The translations under genes and the position numbers were made by a program. A stretch of 64,000 nt of DNA. Source: Cupriavidus necator A5-1 (GTDB lineage: Bacteria > Pseudomonadota > Gammaproteobacteria > Burkholderiales > Burkholderiaceae). Below the pieces are notes generated by a model. It was not told where the DNA came from and did not search any database. It worked only from the letters and a program-made list of their open reading frames with translations. Positions 53,216-62,253 of the stretch are shown piece after piece. Location: NCBI RefSeq assembly GCF_000744095.1, contig NZ_JQLI01000004.1, forward strand, positions 124,001 through 188,000, given 5' to 3'. How positions within the stretch are numbered: position 1 is the stretch's first letter; every line of letters begins with the position of its first letter.

Positions 53216-54106
53216 TCAGCCTCCGAATCCGACTTCGCCCGGGCCGGGCCTGGACGGATGCTTGCCGAAGATGATCCGTTGCGGATCGTCCCGCTGCTGG
53301 ACGGCGACCTCATTGAGGGAGCTGGTCATTTCATCGACGCCTTGCAGTGTCTGCTCCAACTGGGGAAGGATATTACGGTCCACGCGCGCAGCAGAACGGT
53401 CAAAACTACTTGCCATGCCCTTGAAGCCGGACAGCGTGCCAGTGGCTTCGCGCTGCAAGCCGGCGACTTCAGTCTTCAGGTCTGCGGTAAGGCCGCGCAG
53501 GTCGCTCGTCAGGCGGTCGACCCCGCCCAGGCTTGTGCGGGCAGACTTGAGCAAGTCCGGCAGTTCAGTCGACGCGATGCGGACATTGTGCATGGTGTTC
53601 TGCAGGTCTTCGCGCATCGCCGGATTGACGATCTCGATCAGCGCCTGCGTGAGCCGCCGCAGGTCGTCCACGGCTTCGGGCAGGGACGCGCCAACGCGCT
53701 GCAGCGACGAGGGCTCCACCGGGATGGCAGCCTTGTCCTGGTCAAGCGGGACGCCGCGCCCGCTGTCCAGCAATTCGATGTCCGACAGGCCCGTGATGCC
53801 CTGGCTGACCAGCCTCGCGGTGGTAGCAGTGCTCAGGCGCAGCGGCTGAGACAGGCGCGCCGTGATCAGCACCTGCTTCTGGTTCTTGGAGTTGATCCGC
53901 AGATCGGCCACCTTGCCGACGGGAATGCCGCGGTAAAGCACGGGCGCCTCGCGGTTGAGGCCGCTCACGGATTCTTCGGAAATCAGCGTCAGGTCCTGGG
54001 AATAGACGTCGCGGCTGCGCGCCATCCAGACGGCAAGTGCGGCGCCTGCCGCCACCAGCACGACAAAGAAGATGCCGGTGAAGAGCGCATAGGTCTTGCT
54101 TTCCAT
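53216..54106 (-). CDS. MlaD-family (MCE) periplasmic lipid-binding protein
   Basis: A 296-residue MCE protein: one N-terminal membrane helix, then the MCE domain (EESVSGLNREAPVLYRGIPV, GKVADLRIN, ITARLSQPLRL, TTARLVSQGITGLSDIELLD), and a long helical tail predicted as coiled coil. MCE proteins form hexameric rings that move lipids between membranes. It is the third gene of the Mla-like operon. Confidence 0.92.
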   Translation of the reverse strand: MESKTYALFTGIFFVVLVAAGAALAVWMARSRDVYSQDLTLISEESVSGLNREAPVLYRGIPVGKVADLRINSKNQKQVLITARLSQPLRLSTATTARLVSQGITGLSDIELLDSGRGVPLDQDKAAIPVEPSSLQRVGASLPEAVDDLRRLTQALIEIVNPAMREDLQNTMHNVRIASTELPDLLKSARTSLGGVDRLTSDLRGLTADLKTEVAGLQREATGTLSGFKGMASSFDRSAARVDRNILPQLEQTLQGVDEMTSSLNEVAVQQRDDPQRIIFGKHPSRPGPGEVGFGG

Positions 54107-54136
54107 AATGCCTCCCGTGGAGTGGCCTCGCGCCGG

Positions 54137-54895
54137 TCAGGGCGCGTCGGTCATGAAGTACTGGTGGATAAAGGGATGATCGACCTTGCGGACCTCGTCC
54201 ACGGTGCCGCTGGCCACGACGTGCTGGTCGGCCAGCACCGCCACGCGATCGATCATCGGTTCAAGCCTGAAGATCTCATGGGTCACGACGATGGCTGCCA
54301 GGCCAAGCAGGTGGCGCAGCGACAGCATCAGTTCGACGAATTCGCCGGCCGCGACCGGATCGAGGCCGGAAGTGGGTTCGTCCAGGAACAGGAGCTCCGG
54401 GTCCAGGACAATCGCGCGCGCCAGTGCGGCGCGCTTGATCATGCCGCCGGACAGCTCCGATGGCAGTTTCTGCGCGTCGGACGGCTTCAGCCCTGACTGG
54501 GCGAGCTTGAGATAGGCGATGTCCATCATCTCGGCGCGGGACATATTGCCGCGTTCATGCAGCGGCACCATGATGTTCTCAAGTACCGACAGGGCGCTGT
54601 ACAGGGCGCCGAACTGGAACAGTACGCCCCAGCGTTCGCGCAGCCAGCGCTGCCGCAGGAAATAGGCTGAACGGATATGCTCGCCGAAGACTTCCACAGT
54701 GCCCCGGGCCGGCTCGGTCAGTCCCATCATGTGGCGCAGCAACGTGGTCTTGCCGCTGCCGGAGCCGCCCACGAGGGCTACCACCTCGCCTGGCTTCACC
54801 TCCAGGCTGAGGTCTCTGTGGATGACCTTGCTGCCGAACGTCGTCCAGATTCCCGTCATGCGCACGGGAAGGAGCGGTTGTGCGGGCGCAGGCAT
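54137..54895 (-). CDS. MlaF-like ABC transporter ATPase
   Basis: A 252-residue ATPase with Walker A VGGSGSGKTTLLRHMMGL, signature LSGGMIKRAALARAI, and Walker B LLFLDEPTSGLDP. The H-loop is VVTHEIF. The frame is open upstream to 55036, but the ATG at 54895 lies two bases after the permease stop and gives the family start. It powers the MCE transporter encoded around it. Confidence 0.93.
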   Translation of the reverse strand: MPAPAQPLLPVRMTGIWTTFGSKVIHRDLSLEVKPGEVVALVGGSGSGKTTLLRHMMGLTEPARGTVEVFGEHIRSAYFLRQRWLRERWGVLFQFGALYSALSVLENIMVPLHERGNMSRAEMMDIAYLKLAQSGLKPSDAQKLPSELSGGMIKRAALARAIVLDPELLFLDEPTSGLDPVAAGEFVELMLSLRHLLGLAAIVVTHEIFRLEPMIDRVAVLADQHVVASGTVDEVRKVDHPFIHQYFMTDAP

Positions 54896-54897
54896 GG

Positions 54898-56022
54898 CTA
54901 CTTGCCCGTCAGCGACAGCGCGATCGCGACGATCGCGTCCAGCACGATCACCAGGGTGATCGACGCTACCACGGAGGCCGTGGTCGAGGTGCCGACACTG
55001 GTGCTGTCCGGCTTCACGCGTTCGCCAAAGTAGCAACCGACCATGCCGATGGCGAAGCCGAACATGACGCCTTTGGCCAGTCCGATATAGAGCTGCCGTA
55101 CCGGCACGACGTCACGGAAGCGGTCGATAAACAGCGAGAACGGGATATCCAGTTGCGCCCTGGCGGCCACCGCACCGCCAGCCAGCGCGAACAGCGTGGT
55201 CCAGAGGGTCAGCAGCGGCACGGCAAGGGCCAGAGAGGAAATCATCGGCCAGTAGAGGCGCAGCGTATGGGAGATCCCGTGCACGCTCATGGCGTCCAGC
55301 TCCTGGCTCAGCTTCATGGCGCCGATCCGCGCGGTCAGCGCCGAACCCGACCTGCCTGCGATCAGGATGGCGCACAACAAGGGGCCAAGCTCGCGCAGGA
55401 CCGCGATACCGAGAAAGTCGACGATGAAGATGTTTGCGCCGTATTGCAGCAACTGCTGTGCAGACAGGTAGCTCAGCACCATGCCGATCAGGTAGCCGAC
55501 CAGTGCGGTGATACCCAGCGCAGTGACACCTGCCCGATAGCTTTCCACCGACAGTTCGCGCCATGGCATCAGGCGGGGCCTGAGCACGATGACGAGCGTG
55601 GCAAGCACATAACCGCCCAGCAGGCGGAGAAAATCCCCGACATGGCCGAATGGACTGAGCAGAGCTTCGCCGATTGCCGTCAGCGTATCGACGAGGATAT
55701 GCCGCCTCGGCAAAGGCGGCGCATCGCCGACCGTGATGATCTGTTCCAGCAGCGCGCGCTGCGCGTCGCTGCAGGCAAGGTGCTCCGGCAGGACGCGGTC
55801 CCAGCTATGGACTAGCAGGCGCAGGCCGACCGTATCGAAGCGCTCCACCCCGCTGATGTCCCAGCGCGATGCGGACAGGGCGTGAAGGGCCTTTTCGGTG
55901 GCGTCGATCTGGCCGTGCAGCGCGGGGAACGTCCACAGCCCTTCGAGAACGGCAGTGCTGTCCTCGAGACGCCAGTGCGGTTGTCCGGCCGGGGCACGTT
56001 CCATCGACACAGACGCAGCCAT
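54898..56022 (-). CDS. MlaE-like ABC permease with N-terminal STAS-like domain
   Basis: A 374-residue protein: residues 1-110 form a STAS-like domain (RWDISGVERFDTVGLRLLVH), as in the MlaB-fused permeases, and the rest is the MlaE permease (ALVGYLIGMVLSYLSAQQLL, ELGPLLCAILIAGRSGSALT). The fusion explains why no separate MlaB gene is present. No MlaC shuttle gene follows, so the system is closer to Pqi/Mce-type importers. First gene of the four-gene minus operon. Confidence 0.92.
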   Translation of the reverse strand: MAASVSMERAPAGQPHWRLEDSTAVLEGLWTFPALHGQIDATEKALHALSASRWDISGVERFDTVGLRLLVHSWDRVLPEHLACSDAQRALLEQIITVGDAPPLPRRHILVDTLTAIGEALLSPFGHVGDFLRLLGGYVLATLVIVLRPRLMPWRELSVESYRAGVTALGITALVGYLIGMVLSYLSAQQLLQYGANIFIVDFLGIAVLRELGPLLCAILIAGRSGSALTARIGAMKLSQELDAMSVHGISHTLRLYWPMISSLALAVPLLTLWTTLFALAGGAVAARAQLDIPFSLFIDRFRDVVPVRQLYIGLAKGVMFGFAIGMVGCYFGERVKPDSTSVGTSTTASVVASITLVIVLDAIVAIALSLTGK

Positions 56023-56129
56023 CGGACTACCTCCCTGCGGTCATCCCAGTAGCGTACGGCATGCCGGCCGCATGCCGGTCGCCAAGTGAACCTGAAGCTC
56101 CTCTTAACATAGTCGAGAAAGCGCCGTGT

Positions 56130-56270
56130 GGCTGGCTTCCGGGGCGCAGCCCGAGCATTTCCGGCCGGACTTCCGGCAACGTGGCTCGGTTCCTGCGGCG
56201 CGTCGCAGTTCAGCCGGAAATTCAAGGCCCTTTTCGGCAAGAGCCCCCGCAGCAGAAGTCAGGTTCATGA
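56130..56270 (+). pseudogene. AraC-type helix-turn-helix fragment
   Basis: A short plus-strand frame with GASQFSRKFKALFGKSPRSR, the last recognition helix and tail of an AraC regulator, then a stop at 56270. The preceding bases encode nothing that fits. It is a C-terminal scrap of a lost gene. Confidence 0.55.
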
Positions 56271-56335
56271 ATGCCGAGGCCGCACACCGGGATCCGGTTC
56301 GATACCGGATCGCGGCGACCTGCGGTCAGGCAAAG

Positions 56336-56560
56336 CGGTCGGTCAGCACCTGAGCGGTCAGTTCGCGGCTCTTCCAGAACATATGATGGATACGCCCCGC
56401 GTACTTGTGCAGCGTCTCCGGATCAAGTTGATTGAATTCCAGCACAACGGACGGCCGCGTGCCATCACCAGGTACCTGCTCAACGGCGTCGGAGGGCGGA
56501 AGACCGTATTTGTCGAGAAACGCGCGAATCTCGTCATCCGAGATGCCGGGTTAAATATTT
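56336..56560 (-). pseudogene. Fragment of an unrecognised protein (C-terminal about 75 codons)
   Basis: The minus strand reads NPGISDDEIRAFLDKYGLPP, then HKYAGRIHHMFWKSRELTAQ, and stops at 56336. It is well-formed coding sequence, but I do not recognise a family. It is joined to the cyclase remnant upstream with a frame change, so it is the tail of another gene. Confidence 0.45.
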
Positions 56561-57033
56561 CGGGGCGCCGAACAAAGCCAGAATGCCGTCGCCCAGGAAC
56601 TTCGCGACGTAGCCCTCGTAGTGGTGCACTGCGTCCATCATCAGCGTCACCACGGGGTCGATCAGGCGCCATGCTTCCTCGGGATCCAGATCCTGGATCA
56701 AGGCCGTCGAACCGGCCATATCGGCGAAGAGGGCGGTGATCGTCTTGCGTTCGCCGAAGGTCCCGCCCCGGGCTTCCATGGCGGTCCATTCCGCCAGGAT
56801 GCGCTCCGCCAGATGGGGCGGCGTGTAATGGACAGGAGCCCGCGGCTTGGCGATGGAGTCACCGGATGCCCCGGACACGTGATCGGCTAGTGGAACGCCA
56901 CGGCTTGGCAATACTTCGCGGTCGGGCCGACCTCTTCGCCGCAGGCTGCGCACCGTCGCGCGAGCCTGGACCCGCACTCCTGGCAGAAATTGGCATGCGC
57001 GGGATTCTTGAAACCACAGTTTGCGCAGAGCAT
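56555..57033 (-). pseudogene. Adenylate/guanylate cyclase (class III) remnant
   Basis: An ATG at 57033 begins a zinc-ribbon region (MLCANCGFKNPAHANFCQEC, then RCAACG). After a frame change near 56900 the catalytic domain starts: RKTITALFADMAGSTALIQD, with the metal-binding Asp, and YEGYVAKFLGDGILALFGAP with GDG. It ends abruptly at 56560, inside the cyclase domain. The frameshift and truncation indicate a dead gene. Confidence 0.75.
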
Positions 57034-57179
57034 GTCGCCCCCTCGCCGTATGTCGCACGTCCTAAACCATTAGAGACGCGTTCGGCCATCGGGGCAAGCC
57101 AGGGGGAGCTGCGGAGCAGGTGAGGAAGACCCGCGCTTCGGGCGGTGCCCATCGAAGCGCAGGGCCATGGGGTCCGCAG

Positions 57180-57959
57180 TCAGCCTCGCACTGCACGCCT
57201 GGGCGGCTTGCCGGCTTGCTGGGACGGCTGGCGGGCAGGTGCCGGATCCGTCGCGGCCGGTACTGGCGGAACCACGCGCAGCGTGCCGGGCCTTGCTCCA
57301 AAGATCAAATCCTCGACCGTGTTCCAGTAGGCGCCGACGACCGCGGTATCGGATGCGGAGAGTTTGCTCGTCGCCATCATTTCCGCGCCGAAGGTCGACA
57401 GTGTCGACGTCAGGCTGATCATCAGATAGTGCAGGATGGCCGGTTCGACGCGAGGCAAGGCCCCCTCGTCCTGGGCTTGCCGGATCAGCGGCAGGAGCCT
57501 GTCGATCATCGGCCCGAGTATGGTATCCGCCAGCCATTGAAGGCGCGGACTGTACTCGAGTATCTCCTGAAGCATAAACCGGTGGAATTCCGGGAAATCG
57601 ACTGTGAACTTGAACAGAGCACGGTACAGCAGCCTGATCCCCTCCACCGCATTGGACGGCGGTTCGACGGTCAGATATCCCTCCCACTCGTGGCGGATCC
57701 GATCGAACACATGTTGAGCAACCGCTTCCCACAGGATGTCCTTGGTCCGGTAGTGATAAGTGATCAACGGATGCTGCAATCCGATCCTGTCGGCAATGCG
57801 GCGGATGCTTGCCGCCTCGAATCCCTTCGAAGCGAATTCGGCAAGCGCCGCATTCAGGATCGCAGTCCGGGTTTCCTGGGCGCGCTGCTGTTCCGCGCGC
57901 TGGAGCTCAGACGGCCGCCGGCCCCGTCTGTTCTGGGTCTGTCTGGAATCCGTACTCAT
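57180..57959 (-). CDS. TetR-family regulator
   Basis: A 259-residue regulator with the N-terminal helix-turn-helix FEAASIRRIADRIGLQHPLI and YHYRTKDILWEAV. The C-terminal ligand domain is helical, with a Pro/Ala-rich tail. It is divergent from the transporter at 58301 across 341 bases, so it probably represses the transporter/amidohydrolase unit until an aromatic inducer is present. Inference from layout. Confidence 0.92.
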   Translation of the reverse strand: MSTDSRQTQNRRGRRPSELQRAEQQRAQETRTAILNAALAEFASKGFEAASIRRIADRIGLQHPLITYHYRTKDILWEAVAQHVFDRIRHEWEGYLTVEPPSNAVEGIRLLYRALFKFTVDFPEFHRFMLQEILEYSPRLQWLADTILGPMIDRLLPLIRQAQDEGALPRVEPAILHYLMISLTSTLSTFGAEMMATSKLSASDTAVVGAYWNTVEDLIFGARPGTLRVVPPVPAATDPAPARQPSQQAGKPPRRAVRG

Positions 57960-58300
57960 CGGTCCTCCCGCGAAACGTTAACCCGTGGGGTCGCCAGTCG
58001 TTGGCAGTCTGGCCACCCCTGGCCGGTCACTTTACGGCCGTATTATATAAGGCGGCGGGGGAGGGCGTGCGTTCCCCAGCCGCCGCCTGGATGCGGCGGC
58101 GATTCTCCGCGTTCCGCTCCCAAGCTGCTAACGCTGCGCTTCGTTAAGCGCTTACAGGCAAGGCTCCCATCGGGCCGCATGTCATTCCCAAGTGCACACA
58201 ACGCCCGTAGGGATAGTCCTATCGTCACAAAGCTTTACGATCGGAAAAATTAATACTACTCTATTCGCAGGTTTCGTGAATCCAGTCGCAAGGAGAGACA
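57960..58300. promoter_or_regulatory. Divergent promoter region with two inverted repeats
   Basis: Between the TetR and transporter genes, TAACG-CTGCGCTT-CGTTA (58129-58146) is a possible TetR site. A GC-rich hairpin (GCCGCCGC-CTGGAT-GCGGCGGC, 58079-58100) has no T-run. An AT-rich patch at 58040-58055 (TATTATATAA) could hold the tetR promoter. No gene was seen here. Confidence 0.4.
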
Positions 58301-59683
58301 ATGGGAAGAACAGAAGACGTTCGCGTCGATATGCGGGAATTCCTCAATCGAATGCCGATGGGGAAGCAGCAATGGGCAGTCTTTTTCGTCTGTTTCGCAG
58401 CCACCGCGATCGAGGGCTTCGACACGATTGTGATCGGCTTCATCGCGCCGGCCATCACCCAGAGTTGGAAGCTATCGAGCGCCGCGGTCTCGCCGCTAGT
58501 CGCGCTGGGACTGTTCGGCTTGCTGATCGGCTCGATCGTCGGCGGTACGCTGGCCGACCGCGTGGGGCGCAAAGCGGTGAGCGTGGTGGCGATCGCATGG
58601 TTCGGCATTGCCGCCATCGCGTCCTGCGAGTCGCAATCGATTTCCCAGCTCATCGCCTGGCGCTTCGTGACCGGCCTGGGCATCGGGGCCGCGATGCCCG
58701 CCACGTCCGCTCTCGTTGCGGAATTCACGCCGGAACGCTCGCGCGCCACCATGCTGGCCTCGATGTATTGCGGATTCCTGTTCGGCGCCGCTGCGGCCGG
58801 CTTCGTAACGTCGGTCGCCATCGGGCCCCTGGGCTGGAGAGGCATGCTTCTGTTGAGCGGCGCATTGCCACTCGGTGTGGTCATCCTGCTGGCATGGCAG
58901 GTGCCGGAGTCCCCGCTTTACCTGGTGGCAAGCAACAAGGCCGATGCCGCGGTGAAGCGGGTTATTGCAAGGCTCTTTCCCACGGCTGATTTGCCCGCCA
59001 CCCAGTTCTTTCTTTCGATGCCTGCTGGAAAGCAGTCCGGCATCCGCGCATTGCTGGGAAAGGACTATCGATTTGGCACCCTGCTGACATGGTTCGCCGA
59101 ATTCGCCGGATATCTCGTCTTCTTTCTGATCGGCAGTTGGTTGCCGACGCATCTTAAGCTGACCGGACTTTCGATGCATGAGGCCTCGCAATTGTCCTCG
59201 ATGTTCCAGTTCGGCGCGCTTGGCGGAGCCATCCTCTTTGCCATCCTGGTTCGCCGCTTGAACGTCGCCGCCGTGATATCGGCCGCGTTTGGGGCAGGGT
59301 CGTTGCTCATCGTCGCCCTGGGGATGTCGGAGACTGCGCCGTGGTATGCGAGTGTGGTGTTCCTGGCGGGACTCGCCATCGGCGGTCCGCTGATCTGCGT
59401 CAACACCATACCGGGGATCTTCTATCCCACCGCGTTTCGCGCAGCGGGAGGGGGCTGGACCGTCTCCATCGGCAGGCTGGGCTCGATCATCGGCTCGGCA
59501 TTGATTGGCTGGATCGTCGTGTCGAACCTCCCCTATTTCGCCGTGTGTGTCGTCCTGTCGGTGCCGCTGATGCTGGCTTGCGCAAGCATGGTCGCCATGG
59601 CGCGGGTTTTGGCGGGAAGGCACGGTACGGCTGTCGAACCGATCAAAAGTATCCGCTCGAAGTCGCCAATTGCGGCCGAGTGA
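58301..59683 (+). CDS. MFS transporter, aromatic acid:H+ symporter (AAHS) type
   Basis: A 460-residue transporter with about twelve helices. AAHS marks are AIEGFDTIVIGFIAPAI in the first helix, GTLADRVGRKAVSV, and PESPLYLVASN before the central loop. GGAGAG precedes the ATG. It heads a plus-strand unit with an amidohydrolase, a porin and a CocE-type hydrolase, and would import the aromatic acid they act on. It is related to, but distinct from, the transporter at 18326. Confidence 0.92.
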   Translation: MGRTEDVRVDMREFLNRMPMGKQQWAVFFVCFAATAIEGFDTIVIGFIAPAITQSWKLSSAAVSPLVALGLFGLLIGSIVGGTLADRVGRKAVSVVAIAWFGIAAIASCESQSISQLIAWRFVTGLGIGAAMPATSALVAEFTPERSRATMLASMYCGFLFGAAAAGFVTSVAIGPLGWRGMLLLSGALPLGVVILLAWQVPESPLYLVASNKADAAVKRVIARLFPTADLPATQFFLSMPAGKQSGIRALLGKDYRFGTLLTWFAEFAGYLVFFLIGSWLPTHLKLTGLSMHEASQLSSMFQFGALGGAILFAILVRRLNVAAVISAAFGAGSLLIVALGMSETAPWYASVVFLAGLAIGGPLICVNTIPGIFYPTAFRAAGGGWTVSIGRLGSIIGSALIGWIVVSNLPYFAVCVVLSVPLMLACASMVAMARVLAGRHGTAVEPIKSIRSKSPIAAE

Positions 59684-59722
59684 AACCCTGATTCCATCCC
59701 GCGATACTCCAAGGAAATCGTC

Positions 59723-60646
59723 ATGTCAACGAAGAAGATAGACACGCATCAGCATTTTCTGCCGAAACTGTACGTCGACGCCGTGGGGCTTGATGTATTG
59801 CGCGCAGCGATGCCGGGTGGCGTCGCCCCAAGCTGGTCCGCCGAGGCTGCAATCGCCATGATGGACGAAAATGGCATCGACGAAGGCATCCTATCCATCT
59901 CCTCGGGGCCGGCCATTCCGGACGCCACCACGTTGCTGAGGAAGTGCAACGACCACGCAGCGGAACTCCGCAGCCGGTACAAGGGACGATTCGGTTCCTT
60001 CGCCAGCTTGCCGCTCCCGGATGTCGACGCGGCCTTGAAGGAGGTCAGCTATTGCCTGGACCAGTTGAAGGTCGATGGCTTCATTCTCTTCACCAACTAC
60101 GACGGAAAGTACCTGGGCGACGAGCATTTCGTCCCGTTGCTTGAAGAGCTCGACCGGCGCGGCACAGTGGTGTTCGTCCACCCGAACCAGCCGCCGCATG
60201 ACGTCCCGTCCGTCGCTCCGGCTTCCGTGCTCGAGTACCCCTTCGAAACGACCCGCACCGCCACAAGCCTGGTAATGTCGGGCGCGATGAGCCGTTACAG
60301 GAATGTCCGGTTCATTCTGTCGCACGCGGGCGGCACGTTGCCCTTTCTCGTGCCGCGGCTCGCGCTGTCCATTTCCATGATGCACGAAGTGGCCGAGCGC
60401 GTAGGCGACACGCACGCGGCGATCCGGTCCTTCTACTTCGATACTGCGCTTTCGGCCGGCACCCCGGCGCTGGCTTCGCTTGCGCAGGTTGCGGACCCCG
60501 ACCGCATCCTCTTCGGCACAGATTTCCCGTTCGCGCCGACATTCGCAATTCGGAATTTTGGATCGGTACTGGATGCCCTTGACGTCCCGGGCATCGACAT
60601 GACGCGGGTGTACGGACAGAACGCCGCCAGGCTGCTGCGACGTTAG
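59723..60646 (+). CDS. Amidohydrolase of the ACMSD / aromatic decarboxylase family
   Basis: A 307-residue TIM-barrel metal enzyme. The metal ligands are visible: H9-x-H11 (DTHQHF), H153 (VFVHPNQ), H201 (LSHAGG) and D267 (FGTDFPF). The family contains 2-amino-3-carboxymuconate semialdehyde decarboxylase, gamma-resorcylate decarboxylase and related enzymes, mostly non-oxidative decarboxylases, with some hydrolases. It lies 39 bases after the transporter gene, so an aromatic acid decarboxylase is the favoured reading. AAGGAAA precedes the ATG. Confidence 0.88.
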   Translation: MSTKKIDTHQHFLPKLYVDAVGLDVLRAAMPGGVAPSWSAEAAIAMMDENGIDEGILSISSGPAIPDATTLLRKCNDHAAELRSRYKGRFGSFASLPLPDVDAALKEVSYCLDQLKVDGFILFTNYDGKYLGDEHFVPLLEELDRRGTVVFVHPNQPPHDVPSVAPASVLEYPFETTRTATSLVMSGAMSRYRNVRFILSHAGGTLPFLVPRLALSISMMHEVAERVGDTHAAIRSFYFDTALSAGTPALASLAQVADPDRILFGTDFPFAPTFAIRNFGSVLDALDVPGIDMTRVYGQNAARLLRR

Positions 60647-60799
60647 CTGTTAGCCGTGCGCGGCCCGCCAGGGCCGATAACAACGGCTGGAGGAGGGACC
60701 GTGCGACAGAGCGTGCCGCAAGGCGGCAGGGAGAGCCCTTGCCGTCGCTCGCCTTCACGGCGAGTGGTTCCGGCACAAGAACAGGGGGGGACGAAAAAA

Positions 60800-61930
60800 A
60801 TGAGAAAGTCACTATTGCCGCTCGCCATGCTGGGCATGGTTGGCGCTGCCCAGGCCCAGACGGCCGTGACGCTGTATGGCGTGGTGGATTCGAACGTGGA
60901 ATTTGCCACGAACATTAAGAACGCGAGCGGCGGGTCGGATAGCCGATTCGCATTGAATGGGGGAGGCCTGTCAGGGTCGCGCTGGGGCTTCCGGGGCACC
61001 GAGGATCTCGGCAGCGGGCTGAGCGGCTTGTTCGTACTGGAAAGCGGTATCGGGGTGGACACCGGTACCTTGCAGCAAGGCGGGCGCCTGTTCGGCCGCC
61101 AGGCTTTCGTCGGCCTGAAGAGCGCCACATACGGCCAGATCACGTTTGGCCGGCAATATACATCGCTTGACGAGGCACTCGCCAACTTCTCGCCTGCCTA
61201 TTACGCGAACACGTACGAGCCGGTGATTGCGGTGGTCGGCCCGGCATTCCGCGAAGACAACACGGTCAAGTACACCGGCACGTTCGGCGCCATCACGGTG
61301 GGCGCCCATTGGTCCTTCGGGACGGGCGCGAACTTTGGAACAGTCGGCGGTGCCACCATCGGCGGCGCCGGCGAAGCCCCCGGCCAGTTCCGTCGCGATT
61401 CCGGATACGGCGCCCAGGTTTCCTACTTTGGTCAGGCGCTCAGCGCCACGATCGCCTATGACCAGGTCAATCCCGGCGTCGCCAATGGCGCCGCCTTCCT
61501 CGGGACGGGCACAGTCAGGAAGGCCGCCGCGGCCCTGGGCTACACTATCGGGCCGGCAAAGATCGAGGCCGGCTATCGCTGGGGACGCTCAAGTGGGCCG
61601 CAGCAGACGCTGGTGCGTGACGACATATACTGGGCCGGCGTTGCCTACCAGGTCACCCCCGCGCTTGGGCTGACGCTTGACTACTTCTACCAGGACTTTC
61701 ACTCCTCGACGTTGCCAGCGCTGCGGCCGCCCGGCAATCCGTGGCAGCTCATGTTCATCGCCGACTACAATTTTTCGAAGCGGACGGACGTGTACCTGAC
61801 CACGGCGTACGCAAAGAACGCCGGCCTCGCGCTGGACACAGCGTCGATCGGATTCTCCAACGGCTATCCGCTGGCACCGACGAAGACCAACATGCTCGGC
61901 GTCGCGCTGGGTATCAGGCACAAGTTCTGA
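60800..61930 (+). CDS. Trimeric outer-membrane porin (Burkholderia type)
   Basis: A 376-residue porin with leader MRKSLLPLAMLGMVGAAQAQ, a first strand TAVTLYGVVDSNVEFAT and the terminal LGIRHKF. The frame extends upstream to 60656, but the ATG at 60800 is preceded by a G-run and gives a normal leader. It lies 153 bases after the amidohydrolase, and a terminator follows at 61952. It may admit the substrate of this unit. Confidence 0.93.
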   Translation: MRKSLLPLAMLGMVGAAQAQTAVTLYGVVDSNVEFATNIKNASGGSDSRFALNGGGLSGSRWGFRGTEDLGSGLSGLFVLESGIGVDTGTLQQGGRLFGRQAFVGLKSATYGQITFGRQYTSLDEALANFSPAYYANTYEPVIAVVGPAFREDNTVKYTGTFGAITVGAHWSFGTGANFGTVGGATIGGAGEAPGQFRRDSGYGAQVSYFGQALSATIAYDQVNPGVANGAAFLGTGTVRKAAAALGYTIGPAKIEAGYRWGRSSGPQQTLVRDDIYWAGVAYQVTPALGLTLDYFYQDFHSSTLPALRPPGNPWQLMFIADYNFSKRTDVYLTTAYAKNAGLALDTASIGFSNGYPLAPTKTNMLGVALGIRHKF

Positions 61931-61951
61931 AGCCCACCAGGGTTCCCCTTC

Positions 61952-61982
61952 ATGGGGCTGGATTCAGCCAGCCCCATTTCCC
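61952..61982 (+). terminator. Rho-independent terminator after the porin gene
   Basis: ATGGGGCTGG-ATTCAG-CCAGCCCCAT is a perfect 10-bp stem, followed by TTTCCCTTT. It ends the porin transcript 21 bases after the stop codon. The rest of the 323-base gap before the next gene shows nothing else that I recognise. Confidence 0.78.
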
Positions 61983-62253
61983 TTTGCCGCGCCCCGTTGA
62001 CTACCTGTTGCGATGCTCGCAACGGGTGGCCAGCGTATCTCTCGCAGGCGTCGCGGCTCCTCCCCACATTCGACATATTCCTGAAGACTCGGGAACCGAA
62101 GGCGGCATCGCCACGGGGCAACGGCTCGAATATGGCGCCAAGGTTTACCTTGAAAACTTTACGAGCGTGAAATATAGTGTTTTCAACAGCGACACAGACA
62201 TCGGCGCGACATTGAATCCAAGGCACCGGGTTCGCTGACAGTGGAAGGCAAAC

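Noticed and set aside
58079..58100. GC-rich perfect hairpin considered as a terminator
   Set aside because: It lies between divergent genes, far from any 3' end, and has no T-run on either strand.
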